Source: Flavivirga amylovorans
GTDB taxonomy: Bacteria; Bacteroidota; Bacteroidia; Flavobacteriales; Flavobacteriaceae
Length of the DNA: 64,000 bases
Assembly: GCF_030540875.1 (NCBI RefSeq)
Contig: NZ_JAUOEM010000003.1
Location: forward strand, 62,001-126,000
Direction: 5' to 3'
Under the pieces are notes generated by a model. That model made no database searches. It had not been told where the DNA came from and saw nothing but the letters and a program-made list of their open reading frames with translations. Of this stretch, positions 27,712 to 37,500 are shown in pieces (the first letter of the stretch is position 1; every line of letters starts with the position of its first letter). Both the position numbers and the translations under genes were made by a program.

Positions 27712-29295
27712 ATGATACATATTACGAATTATCTAAAAAGAAAACAATTATTATCGTTGATCTTATTGTTTTGCTGTACAGGTCTAATAGCCCAAAAATC
27801 TTCTCTAGAACTGGGTTATCCAGCACCACCTTTAAAGCCCTATGAATGGATTAAAGGCAAGCCTATTATGGAGTTCAAAAAAGGCACGGTCTATGTGGTG
27901 GAAATGGGTGCTACTTGGTGTAAGCCTTGTGGGGAAGTCATTTCCAAATTGACCAAATTAGCAAAAACATATCAAGGAAAAGTTGAGGTTATTGGTGTGT
28001 TTGTTCAAGAAGTTAATAGAGAACCCTTGGATATCAAAAGTCCACAATACGTCGAACGAGTAAAAGATTATGTCCATAAAAAAGGTGATCAGATGAACTA
28101 TAGTGTCGCCGTGGATGATCCTCAAAAAACCATTGAAAAAGTCTGGATTGATGGGTACGGAAAAAGCAGAGGTGTACCACAAACCTTTGTGATTGATAAA
28201 AAAGGAAGACTAGTTAGTCATTTTAATGGTCTTGATGAAACAAGATTGATAAATACTATAGAAAGCTTGTTGGATGATAGCTTTTCACTGGAAAAAGAGA
28301 TAAAAGAAAAAGAGAAAGCAGCTAAAGGTATCTTAAAATTCAATATTAAGAAGCCTCTTTATATAGATAACAATGGTGGAGAAGATGAAGATTTCATGTT
28401 TCGATCCATTATAGGTAAATATCCTGAAAATATCAGAGCCACCAGTCCAGTCTATTATGTAAGAAGTTTTAAGGCGTTGAATGAAGTACGTCCGAAAAAT
28501 GAAACAGAGAAAAAAGAGGTCGAAGACTTTAAATTATCACGCCAAGGTAGAATCTTTGGTTTAGGGGCACCCTTATCCAATTTATATTACGCTGCTTACG
28601 CAGATACCTTATCTAATAGTGCAAATGTCCGTCATCCTTTTACAAAGGAATGGCCAGATTTAGACTCGTTATGGTGGTTTAAAAAATCCTATGGCAAATA
28701 TTGGCCAAAACCTGTTTTAGAAGTAAAAGATACATTGCCATTTGAGTTTGATTCGAAGTCCACTAAAAACAGATGGAATTACGAATTGAAAGTACCTGAT
28801 AGAAAAAAGGCAACAGCTGCTTATTTGCAACGCTTAATGCGTGAGGATTTGCAACGATACTTTGGGTATAACGCAATTGTAGAAACTAGGGATATGCCTG
28901 TTTGGTATTTAAAGTCAAAGCCAATAGCAAAAAATATATTGAAGTCGAAAAAACTAAACGCTAAATATAACCAAAAGGATATTACCAATAAGTATGGCGG
29001 GTTTACAAGAGAGTATAGGAATGCGGATATTAGAGATGTTATTTACATATTATGTGATTACTTGAATAATGGTTATAATATATGGCTAAAAGGAAATATT
29101 GACGAACCCTTTATAAATAAAACAGATATTAAAGATGGTGATTTTATAGATTTTGATATAGCGGATAACGAATTGAAGTATTTTGAAAATATGAATTTAG
29201 AAAAAGTACAAGAGTACCTAAATAAGATTGGCTTGTATCTAGAAAAAGGTACGCAACCTATGAAAGTAGTAGTCATTAGAGATCCTAAAGAATAA
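27712..29295 (+). CDS. TlpA-like thioredoxin fused to a DUF3738-like domain, locus C
   Basis: Secreted thiol-disulfide protein of 527 aa. The signal peptide (LLSLILLFCCTGLIAQ) is followed by a thioredoxin domain with active site WCKPC (Cys70, Cys73) and cis-proline loop RGVPQTFVIDKKG. The C-terminal half has WNYELKVPDRKK, FGYNAIVETRDMPVWYL and GLYLEKGTQPMKVVVIRDP, the DUF3738-like pattern. A charged stretch at about residues 190-205 (KEIKEKEKAAK) links the halves. The phosphatase gene starts 1 base after the stop. Confidence 0.85.
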   Translation: MIHITNYLKRKQLLSLILLFCCTGLIAQKSSLELGYPAPPLKPYEWIKGKPIMEFKKGTVYVVEMGATWCKPCGEVISKLTKLAKTYQGKVEVIGVFVQEVNREPLDIKSPQYVERVKDYVHKKGDQMNYSVAVDDPQKTIEKVWIDGYGKSRGVPQTFVIDKKGRLVSHFNGLDETRLINTIESLLDDSFSLEKEIKEKEKAAKGILKFNIKKPLYIDNNGGEDEDFMFRSIIGKYPENIRATSPVYYVRSFKALNEVRPKNETEKKEVEDFKLSRQGRIFGLGAPLSNLYYAAYADTLSNSANVRHPFTKEWPDLDSLWWFKKSYGKYWPKPVLEVKDTLPFEFDSKSTKNRWNYELKVPDRKKATAAYLQRLMREDLQRYFGYNAIVETRDMPVWYLKSKPIAKNILKSKKLNAKYNQKDITNKYGGFTREYRNADIRDVIYILCDYLNNGYNIWLKGNIDEPFINKTDIKDGDFIDFDIADNELKYFENMNLEKVQEYLNKIGLYLEKGTQPMKVVVIRDPKE

Positions 29296-29296
29296 T

Positions 29297-30382
29297 ATGA
29301 TGAGATCCATTATAAAATTTATATGTATTACTTTTTTAGTACAAAACCTAATTGCTCAAAATGTTGTTTCTGATGGTCCTTATTTGTTTAACGAAGACGG
29401 CAAACAAATGATCTATTCTATTATTGATGGTCAACTTAGTAAAGAGACATTACCAGAAAACCGAATAATGACAAGTTTTCAGGTTGCTACCGACATAAAG
29501 GGAGAGAGTTTTCAGGTATGGTTAAAACCTGGATTGTCCTATGAACTGGCAACTTACCATATGCCTAATAAACTAGTAGCCATTTCCGATATTGAGGGCA
29601 ACTTTGCACCATTACGTTTACTATTGCAGTCTACTGGAGTTATCGACAATGATCTAAAATGGAGTTTTGGTTCTGGCCATCTAGTTTTAACTGGCGATTT
29701 CTTTGACCGCGGCAACCAAGTAACTGAAGTGCTATGGCTTATCTATAAACTAGAATGGGAAGCACAAGAAGCTGGTGGACACGTCCACTTTATCTTGGGC
29801 AATCATGAGATCATGAACCTAAGGGGCGATCTTCGATATGTCCACGACAAATACCAACAGTCTGCAAAATTAATGGGTAAAGAACTCATAGACTTGTATG
29901 GTGCTAATACAGAGCTGGGGCAATGGCTACGCACCAAGAACATTGCAGAAAAAATTGGTAACCATTTGTTTGTCCATGGAGGTATTTCTGAGACTATAAA
30001 CAAATTAGATGTTTCCTTAATGTCTATGAGTAATTTGGCACGTCCATTTTACGATAGGGAAACAGGATATGACAAAATAGAAGAAATACTCTTATCTGGT
30101 CAAGGACCATTATGGTATCGTAGGTATTACAATACTTACAAGGGTAAACCAATTACTGAAGACATTATTGATTGCACATTAAAAAAATTCGAAGTCTCTA
30201 AAATCATTACCGGTCATACGGTAATAGACAAAGGAGAAAAAATAACCACACATTATAGCGGTAAGGTTATCAATATAGATACCCATCACGCTGCTGGAAA
30301 ATCGGAGGCTCTTTTAATTCAGAGCGGTAACTATTATAGACTGAATATCAACGGCGAAAAGCAAGCACTATTCAAAAAATAA
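29297..30382 (+). CDS. Calcineurin-like metallophosphatase, secreted, cargo of locus C
   Basis: Metal-dependent phosphoesterase of 361 aa with a signal peptide (FICITFLVQNLIAQ). Motifs in order are SDIEGN (Asp98), GDFFDRG (133-139), GNHE (168-171), HGG (227-229) and TGHTV. These match the bacterial PPP-like group, related to Shewanella-type phosphatases. The first motif has Glu100 where the usual GDxHG has His. The substrate could be a phosphoprotein or a small phosphoester in the periplasm. It shares the operon with the SusCD and redox genes; its role there is unknown. Confidence 0.87.
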   Translation: MMRSIIKFICITFLVQNLIAQNVVSDGPYLFNEDGKQMIYSIIDGQLSKETLPENRIMTSFQVATDIKGESFQVWLKPGLSYELATYHMPNKLVAISDIEGNFAPLRLLLQSTGVIDNDLKWSFGSGHLVLTGDFFDRGNQVTEVLWLIYKLEWEAQEAGGHVHFILGNHEIMNLRGDLRYVHDKYQQSAKLMGKELIDLYGANTELGQWLRTKNIAEKIGNHLFVHGGISETINKLDVSLMSMSNLARPFYDRETGYDKIEEILLSGQGPLWYRRYYNTYKGKPITEDIIDCTLKKFEVSKIITGHTVIDKGEKITTHYSGKVINIDTHHAAGKSEALLIQSGNYYRLNINGEKQALFKK

Positions 30383-30411
30383 AACATTCAAATCATTAAA
30401 AAATTAAAATT

Positions 30412-31152
30412 ATGAAATCATTTAATATACTAATTATTCTACTTCTTATTTGTAGTATCTGTTTTGTCTCTTGTGAGACTAGTGATGATAGCGAATTTCC
30501 ACAAGCTGCATCACTAAAAGTAGTTCACGCCATTAATGGTGCGCCAGGCATTTATGTTGAAAATTCTATGAGCGAAGACACGCCTTTTACCAATTTACCA
30601 ACCTTGGATTTTTCTGAATTTAGAAGGTTTACCTTGCCCGCAAGGGAATCTATAGACATAGATGTTATTTTTGAAACGGATACAACGAGTCAGGTAGCCT
30701 CGGAACAGTTCAATTTGGGAGCAGGTAAAATCCAAACTTATTTTTTATATGGCGATGAAGCTAACGTGTCTTCAACATTGGTCGAGGATATTGGCCTAAG
30801 AACAATTACAGATAGTACCAATGTAGTTCGTTTTGTAAACCTAACCAAAGATGTTAATACATTTAGTGTTGATGCTGGCGGTATAGATAATCTAGTCTCA
30901 AGCATTGAGATAGCTGAAGCTTCAGAATTTGTTACGATAGATGCTACATTAGAAAATTTGGAATATACCTTTTCTTTCAAAGATGAACAGGGTAACGAAT
31001 TATCAAATTTCTTTTACAGACAATGGTTCTTTTTTCCAGGCTTTGGTGCTTTTGTGCAATCATTTCAGGATACAATAACATTTGCACTTGTTGGAGCTTT
31101 GGATGATGGGCAAGGAAACAATACTCTTAATGTGATACAGATAGATCAGTAG
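30412..31152 (+). CDS. DUF4397 lipoprotein, cargo of locus C
   Basis: A 246-aa lipoprotein: the signal ends at FVSC, followed by an acidic ETSDDSEF linker. The start of the mature part, ASLKVVHAINGAPGIYVEN, matches the DUF4397 pattern of extracellular beta-rich domains. No catalytic residues can be named. It is the only gene in this locus with wider spacing (29 bases before, 40 after), but it is still in line with the operon. It may be a surface-binding or scaffold protein. Confidence 0.78.
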   Translation: MKSFNILIILLLICSICFVSCETSDDSEFPQAASLKVVHAINGAPGIYVENSMSEDTPFTNLPTLDFSEFRRFTLPARESIDIDVIFETDTTSQVASEQFNLGAGKIQTYFLYGDEANVSSTLVEDIGLRTITDSTNVVRFVNLTKDVNTFSVDAGGIDNLVSSIEIAEASEFVTIDATLENLEYTFSFKDEQGNELSNFFYRQWFFFPGFGAFVQSFQDTITFALVGALDDGQGNNTLNVIQIDQ

Positions 31153-31192
31153 TGGAGTAATTACTGCAAAGAAATAATAGTAAAAATAACTC

Positions 31193-31651
31193 ATGAAATA
31201 TATTTTAACCTATCTAATAGCATTATTTCTGTTATCAGTTAGCAATGCCCAAATACTGAATCCCGCTGATTGGACATACCAATTATCAAAAGAAGATCAC
31301 GAACTGGAACTGCAATTTAAAGTAAAGTTAGACGATACATGGTACGTATATGCCACAGACCAAGATCCAGATCTAGGGCCAATACCAACATCACTGGAGT
31401 TAAAAGGAGAAGGCTTTAAAAAAGTAGGTGCGCCAAAACCCATTAAAGTAAAAACCAAATACGATGCCATTTGGGAGGGAGACACACGTTTAATCACAGA
31501 GTCAGGTGGCGGTTTTACTCAGCGTATTAAACTCTTAGAAGCTAATCCTAAAATTAATGCAACTATAAACTACACGGTCTGTTCCATGAAAACAGGCCAA
31601 TGTGTATTCGGTGAGCAAGAATTTAATATCAAATTAAATCAGAGCAAATAA
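31193..31651 (+). CDS. Stand-alone DsbD-alpha-like periplasmic protein, locus C
   Basis: A 152-aa secreted protein with signal peptide (LIALFLLSVSNAQ) and the single DsbD-alpha-like domain: LDDTWYVYATDQDPDLGPIP, TRLITESGGGFTQRIKLLE and the cysteine pair in VCSMKTGQCVFGEQEF. It is the most divergent of the four in its first half but nearly identical at the end. It closes the operon. Confidence 0.85.
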   Translation: MKYILTYLIALFLLSVSNAQILNPADWTYQLSKEDHELELQFKVKLDDTWYVYATDQDPDLGPIPTSLELKGEGFKKVGAPKPIKVKTKYDAIWEGDTRLITESGGGFTQRIKLLEANPKINATINYTVCSMKTGQCVFGEQEFNIKLNQSK

Positions 31652-31860
31652 AACGTCTAGTTGGGAACGGTAATAGTTTAGTTTATAGAAGTAAGTAGTT
31701 ATGAACTGTATATAGCTTAGTTTTATTTAGTTGAAGCCCGTTCCCTTTTAGGCTAATAATAGTAACACCAAAATAATACGCCCTACAACTTAAGTTTTTT
31801 TCATTGTAATAGTTGTTTTTTTGAATTAGTCACTCATAGCAGATTATTTTGAGTTAGTTG
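31652..31860 (+). ncRNA. Conserved 3' element after the DsbD-alpha gene, locus C
   Basis: Third copy of the element. GGGAACGG near its start pairs perfectly with CCGTTCCC about 75 bases on. The first part (TCTAGTTGGGAACGGT, TAGAAGTAAGTAGT) matches locus D, the later part matches locus B. It runs into the terminator at 31862. Confidence 0.5.
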
Positions 31861-31861
31861 C

Positions 31862-31901
31862 GCACGACATCTCGTTTGACTACTTGGTGTTGTGCTTTTT
31901 T
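31862..31901 (+). terminator. Intrinsic terminator of locus C
   Basis: GCACGACATC pairs with GGTGTTGTGC and is followed by six T, as at 20082. Confidence 0.82.
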
Positions 31902-32101
31902 GTTGTCCGCCAGACCCAATAGAATAACACTTCAAATCCAAAATATTAAATTTACAATACCTCAAGTATTTAAAGGGAGCATATACAGCATACCTTACAC
32001 CGCTAAAATAGCACGACCAACAATGGTCAAAAAGATTAAAATAACGTGAGTTCGATTTAACTTAAATTATTTAACTTCATTGTAAGGTTCTGTTTGTATT
32101 T

Positions 32102-32186
32102 AAAAACACCCTCCTTAATCCTCCCTCGAGGGAGGAATCTCACTCGGTAAAATTGTCCCCTTGAGGGGATTTAGGGGTGTTTTTTA
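32102..32186. repeat. Palindromic three-arm block, copy 2
   Basis: Same structure as at 20322: outer arms AAAAACACC/GGTGTTTTTT and inner hairpins TCCTCCCTCGAGGGAGGA and GTCCCCTTGAGGGGAT. It lies between the locus C terminator and the tail-to-tail sigma gene, where a terminator active from both sides would make sense. Confidence 0.6.
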
Positions 32187-32308
32187 TGTAACTAATTGAA
32201 AATCAATGACTATTAAGTCGAATTCACCTTTAAAATAGAACTACAGTAAAACGTAATAATGTAAGTAAGATCTATAGAAGCTAATTTTTAGTCCTCTAAA
32301 AAGAAATC

Positions 32309-32908
32309 TTAAACAGATCTAGACAATTTTCTTGAACCAAACAACAAAAACAAAATAGCATGCATTTTATCACCAACCTTTTCTCGTATTAAGGTAAATG
32401 CTTTACTCATTTGGTTCTCTACGGTTCTAAAAGAAATGCCTAAATGCTCAGCAATTTCAGCATAAGTCAAGCCTTCGTGTTTGGCCAGAGTAAATACCGA
32501 TTTGCATTTAGGGGGTAAGTTTTGTATTTCTTGTTTTACAAGAGCAATTAATTTGGGCAGCTCATTAGTGTCTTCTTCCTCAAGAATAGTATTAAGCGTG
32601 CTAATATATTCTTTCTCTAAACTTAACAGATTCTTCTTTTTACGGTGTTGGTTGATAAACTCATTATACACAGATTGATAGAGATAGCTTTTTAAAGAAT
32701 AAATATCCTTAAGCTTTTGGCGCCGTTCCCAAACCATCATAAATATATTTTGTACAATATCTTCAGCTAGGTAAACATCACGACAAAGACTTTTTACATA
32801 AACACAAAGCTTTTGGTGGTAAGTATCCATCAAATAAGCATAAGCATTTTCATCACCCTGCTTCAAGTGAGTAATAAGTATTTTGTTATTAGAATAATCT
32901 GGATGCAC
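32309..32908 (-). CDS. ECF sigma factor, locus D
   Basis: ECF sigma factor of 199 aa, divergent from its FecR gene. Region 2 is seen in YAYLMDTYHQKLCVYVKSL and AEDIVQNIFMMVWE, region 4 in LPPKCKSVFTLAKHEGL, TYAEIAEHLGISFRTVENQM and KAFTLIREKV. It is a sister of the locus C sigma. Its 3' end (FLLFGSRKLSRSV) is the intact form of the relic at 20529. Confidence 0.93.
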   Translation of the reverse strand: MHPDYSNNKILITHLKQGDENAYAYLMDTYHQKLCVYVKSLCRDVYLAEDIVQNIFMMVWERRQKLKDIYSLKSYLYQSVYNEFINQHRKKKNLLSLEKEYISTLNTILEEEDTNELPKLIALVKQEIQNLPPKCKSVFTLAKHEGLTYAEIAEHLGISFRTVENQMSKAFTLIREKVGDKMHAILFLLFGSRKLSRSV

Positions 32909-33025
32909 CTATTAAGATGTATTAAAATTACTTTATTAAACTGTAAAATTAAGTAAATATTTTTTAGTGGATTTTGTGGGTGGTTACATTTGGGAAACGT
33001 AATAGTAACAAAGCGCCTGTTTAAA

Positions 33026-34186
33026 ATGAATCAAAATATCGAAAAAATATTGACTAAATTCTTGATGAATGCCGCCAATATAGACGAATTAGAAATACTA
33101 GCTAATTGGTTAAAAAAGGACGAGCATAAACAAATTTTCAAGAGTTATATAAAGACCAACTATGCTATGGATATTAATACCAACGAGTTTGATACCGAAA
33201 ATGCTAAAAAAGAATATTTACGAAAAATTAGGTTGTCCAAAAAAACAACTTATAAATTTAAGATATATAAAGTCCTTAAATATGCAGCTGCAGCTGTCAT
33301 TATTTTTGGTATGGGCTATTTCTTTCAGCAAAAGGGAAATACGGGTTCTATAGAAATCACTGAACCAATCATTGTCAATAACCAAATAGAAACTGGGACC
33401 GACAAAGCAACCTTAACGTTGGAGAATGGAGATCGGATAGCTTTAGTAAAAGGCGATACCTACCAAACGCAAAATGTTACCAGTAACGGAGAAAAAGTCA
33501 TTTATAATAGTAGCAATACTTCACGCGAATTAGTCTATAACCATCTTACAATTCCTAGAGGGGGTCAGTTCCAATTAACCCTTTCAGATGGTACCAAAGT
33601 GTGGTTAAATTCCGAAAGTCAATTAAAATACCCCGTAGCATTTAATGAGGGCGAAACAAGGGAAGTAGAGCTGGTTTATGGAGAAGCATATTTTGATGTG
33701 TCACCAAGTTCAGAACATGAAGGCGCAAAGTTTAAGGTGTTTAATAACAGCCAAGAAGTAGAAGTATTAGGCACCGAGTTCAATATTAAAGCCTATAAAG
33801 ATGAAACCAATATTTACACCACATTGGTAGAAGGCAAGGTTGAGGTAACAGCAGGTAATACTGTCAAGATACTGTCACAATCCCAACAAACCAATTTAAA
33901 TATCGTAACCAAAAATGTGAGCGTACAAGAGGTAAGTGTTCGTTCTCAAATATCATGGAAAGAAGGTTTGTATATGTTCAAGGACAAATCATTAAAAGAG
34001 ATCATGACTACCCTATCACGTTGGTACGATATGGAGGTTGTCTTTGCAGATGAGAATTTAGAAGGTATACCATTCAACGGAGCATTATATAAAGACCAAA
34101 GTATCATAGATATCTTAAACGATATCAAAAATTTCGGAGTCATCAAAAACTACGAAATCAATAACAAAACTATAACACTTAAGTGA
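33026..34186 (+). CDS. FecR-type anti-sigma factor, locus D
   Basis: Anti-sigma factor of 386 aa. I start it at ATG 33026 (MNQNIEKILTKFLMN), which aligns with MAQNIEKLIVKYLTN of locus A, rather than at the in-frame TTG at 32990. The membrane helix is at about residues 84-100. The FecR core (TIPRGGQFQLTLSDGTKVW, VYGEAYFDVSPS) and DUF4974-like end (RWYDMEVVFADENLEG, NNKTITLK) are present. It pairs with the divergent sigma at 32309 and the SusC at 34593. Confidence 0.92.
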   Translation: MNQNIEKILTKFLMNAANIDELEILANWLKKDEHKQIFKSYIKTNYAMDINTNEFDTENAKKEYLRKIRLSKKTTYKFKIYKVLKYAAAAVIIFGMGYFFQQKGNTGSIEITEPIIVNNQIETGTDKATLTLENGDRIALVKGDTYQTQNVTSNGEKVIYNSSNTSRELVYNHLTIPRGGQFQLTLSDGTKVWLNSESQLKYPVAFNEGETREVELVYGEAYFDVSPSSEHEGAKFKVFNNSQEVEVLGTEFNIKAYKDETNIYTTLVEGKVEVTAGNTVKILSQSQQTNLNIVTKNVSVQEVSVRSQISWKEGLYMFKDKSLKEIMTTLSRWYDMEVVFADENLEGIPFNGALYKDQSIIDILNDIKNFGVIKNYEINNKTITLK

Positions 34187-34247
34187 TGAAAACGAAATCA
34201 TTAATTGAAGGCAAACGGCCTCAATATTAATTCAGTAGTAAAATCAA

Positions 34248-34319
34248 ATTACTGATTAGATAGGGCAGAGGAGCATCGCCGAAGCGCAGCGGTTGCGATG
34301 CACATGAAAAATCAGTAAT
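34248..34319. repeat. Nested inverted repeats in the fecR-susC gap, locus D
   Basis: ATTACTGATT and AATCAGTAAT pair perfectly over 72 bases and enclose a second hairpin, GCATCGC/GCGATGC. The other loci lack it, so it looks like a small palindromic insert. The rest of 34187-34592 is AT-rich and carries the leader stem-loop. Confidence 0.5.
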
Positions 34320-34497
34320 GCTGATTTTCAAAGAATTAATATGCAGCCTAGATTTTTTGAATACTTTTTCATCAATGGAAAAAGTATTAGATGTGAATAA
34401 AGCTTTAAAACAGTATAAATTAATTAATAAAAAAGATAAAGACTTAAAGCAATTAACTAAACCTAAAACAATATGAAATAACACTACGAAACAAAAA

Positions 34498-34541
34498 AAG
34501 GGAGAAAAGTTTATCCGTCGAAAGTCAAACCTTATCCCCCT
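34498..34541 (+). promoter_or_regulatory. susC leader stem-loop, locus D
   Basis: GGGA pairs with TCCC outside and GTTT with AAAC inside, around ATCCGTCGAAAGTC. It ends 51 bases before the susC ATG, the same distance as in locus C. Confidence 0.6.
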
Positions 34542-34592
34542 ATAGCATTATTAACTAATTAAATTTTAACTAACTAATAACACAGCAAATTT

Positions 34593-37500
34593 ATGGAAAT
34601 TAAATCAATTAAAATCCATGCAATTCCTATGAAAATAGGAATCAGCAAACGGATACTCTTAATGATGATGAGAACATTCATTTTCTTACTATGCACAACG
34701 GTTTTCAGTTTAAATACTGATATCACGAACGCACAAGAAAAGGTCAAAATAGATCGGGATAAGGTCATGACCGTCGATGAAGTCTTCGATATGATTATTG
34801 ACCAAACAAAATACAGCTTTCTATATCCAACCAATTTATTTGAGAATACCCCAAATGTAGAAGTGAAAAAAGGTGTGATGAGCGTTGGTAAACTCTTACA
34901 ACAAACACTGCCCAAAGGCAAATTCAATGTCATCTTAGGAGCCGATAACAGAATTACTATTAAACAGAAATCCCAATCTCAACAGCGTCAAATCACAGGT
35001 AAGGTTACTGGAGAAGATGGCATGCCACTAGCTGGAGTAACAGTAATTGTAAAAGGGACTCAACGAGGAGTAGCAACCGACTTCGATGGGCAATACACTA
35101 TTACTGTCATTGACAATTCTAATGTCCTAATGTTTTCATCTATCGGATACGCAAGTCAAGAAATTACAGTAGGAAATCAAAAAACTATAGATGTTGTATT
35201 AAAGGAAGAGATAAGCGAATTAGATGTTATCGAGATTAACGCTGGTTACTACAAAACCTCTCAACGAAAAGCAACAGGTAATATTTCTAGGGTAGAAGCG
35301 AAAGATATCGAGTTACAGCCAGTTACAAATCCATTACAGGCAGTACAAGGAAGAATGAGTGGGGTATCCATTGTACAAAATACTGGTGTTCCTGGAGGTG
35401 GTATTAGTATCCAGATTCGTGGTAGAAACAGCTTACGTAGAGATGGTAATGATGCCTTATATGTAATTGATGGTGTGCCTTATCCAATAAGGGGATTTAC
35501 AAATGGGTCTATTGGAAGTGCTCTAAGCGCAGGAAACCCACTTGCATTCATAAATCCCAATGATATAGAATCTTTTCAAGTTTTAAAAGATGCGGATGCC
35601 ACTGCTATTTATGGTTCTTTAGGAGCTAATGGTGTTGTTCTAATAACAACGAAAAAAGGAAAAGTAGGCAGAACCTCAGTTAGTGCAAATATAACTACTG
35701 GTTTTGGTGAAGTCAGTAAAAAACTAGATTTGTTAAATACAGAACAATACTTAGAAATGCGTTTAGAAGGGAATCCAAATTTACCTAATTTCCCACCATT
35801 TATTCAAGAACGATTTGCACCAGATGTTTTTGTCTGGGATCAAAGCAGGTATACAGATTGGCAAGAGGAGTTAATTGGCGGTACTGCTATGCAAACAAAT
35901 GCAAACGTTTCTGTTTCCGGTGGTAATGAAAACACTCAATTTAATTTCTCAACAGGTTATTTTAAAGAAACTACGGTGTTTCCTACAGATGAAGGTTTTA
36001 GAAGGGTTTCGGGCTTATTAAATGTAGTTCATACTTCTAACAACAATAGATTTAATATAAATGCATCAGTAAAGTATTCTAATAGTAGAAATGCATTGCC
36101 TGTTATTGATTTAACGAGAACAGCAGTAACGTTACCACCTAATGCACCTGAATTATACGATGCTAATGGAGGCATTAATTGGGAGAATAATTCATTTAAT
36201 AACCCATTAGCGTTTCTTGAAGGAGATTATAATGATCAAACAGAGAGTATAATAGCAAATGCAGATTTAGGATATCAACTGTTTAACGGTTTTAAAGTAA
36301 AAGCATCAATAGGTTACAATTTTCTAGATTTTAATGGTAATAGTATTCGTCCTTTATCGGCCATAAGACCAGATAGTAGATTATTTTCACAAAGAAGTAG
36401 TCGGTTTAATCAAGGAAATAATAAATTCTGGATATTTGAACCTCAATTAGAATATAATAAGAATTTCGGGAAGCTAAGATTAACTACGTTATTTGGGACT
36501 ACTTTTCGAGAAGATATTAGAGAAACAACGGATATAAGAGCCGAAGGGTTTTCAAGAGATGAATTTTTACTTAATGTTGACGCAGCTACATCAACAGAGG
36601 TGTCTTCAACGTATACACAATATAAATATAATGCTTTTTTTGCCAGAATTAATCTAGACTGGGGAAATAAGTATTTGTTAAATTTAACGGCTCGTAGAGA
36701 TGGTTCTTCACGTTTTGGTCCAAATAAAAAGTTTGGAAATTTCGGAGCAATTGGTGGAGCATGGATTTTTACAGAAGAAGATTTTACTAAAAATATTTCT
36801 TGGTTAACTTTTGGGAAGTTTCGTGGGAGTTATGGAATTACAGGAAATGACCAAATCGGAGATTATAATTTTTTAGACACTTATTCATTTGTTGATAATC
36901 CATATAATAACATTACTGGTTTTAATGTTACGCGATTGGCTAATCCAGATTTTTCATGGGAATCAGTAAAAAAGTTAGAGTTTGGTTTAGAATTAGGATT
37001 CTTTAATGAAAAAATATTAACAAATATTAGTTGGTATCAAAACAGGGCGTCAGATCAGTTGATTGGTCTACCCTTATCTACTGTAACTGGTGCTAGCTCT
37101 TTACAATTTAATTTGCCAACAGTTGTAGAAAACACGGGGCTAGAAATAGAACTTAGTACAGCTAACATAAATAACAAAAATTTTAATTGGTCAACCAACT
37201 TTAACTTAACCATTCCAAGAAACAAGTTACTTGAGTTTCAAAATATCGAGGATTTTCCAACTTTTGATAATGTATGGGTAGTAGGCGAATCAATTAATGG
37301 AAATAGTGGTAAGTATTTTGAGTTTATGGGTATAAATGATAATAATGGAACTTATGACTTTACAGATTTTGACAATAATGGTTCAATAAGTGAAACTGAT
37401 AACCAGAAATATATTGAAGTCGGTCAGAAGTATTTTGGTGGAATTCAAAACATTATTAGTTATAAAGGCTTTACTTTGGATTTTTTGTTTCAGTTTGTAA

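Larger units (their letters stand above)
31768..32350. repeat. 583-bp direct repeat, copy 2 (partner at 19988-20570)
   Basis: Near-identical to the B/C junction. Here its right end runs into an intact sigma gene instead of a relic, so this copy keeps the ancestral arrangement. It includes a second copy of the palindromic three-arm block at 32102-32186. Confidence 0.85.

Noticed and set aside
32990-33025. TTG start 12 codons upstream for the locus D FecR
   Set aside because: The ATG at 33026 aligns with the starts of the paralogues, and the extra residues have no counterpart.
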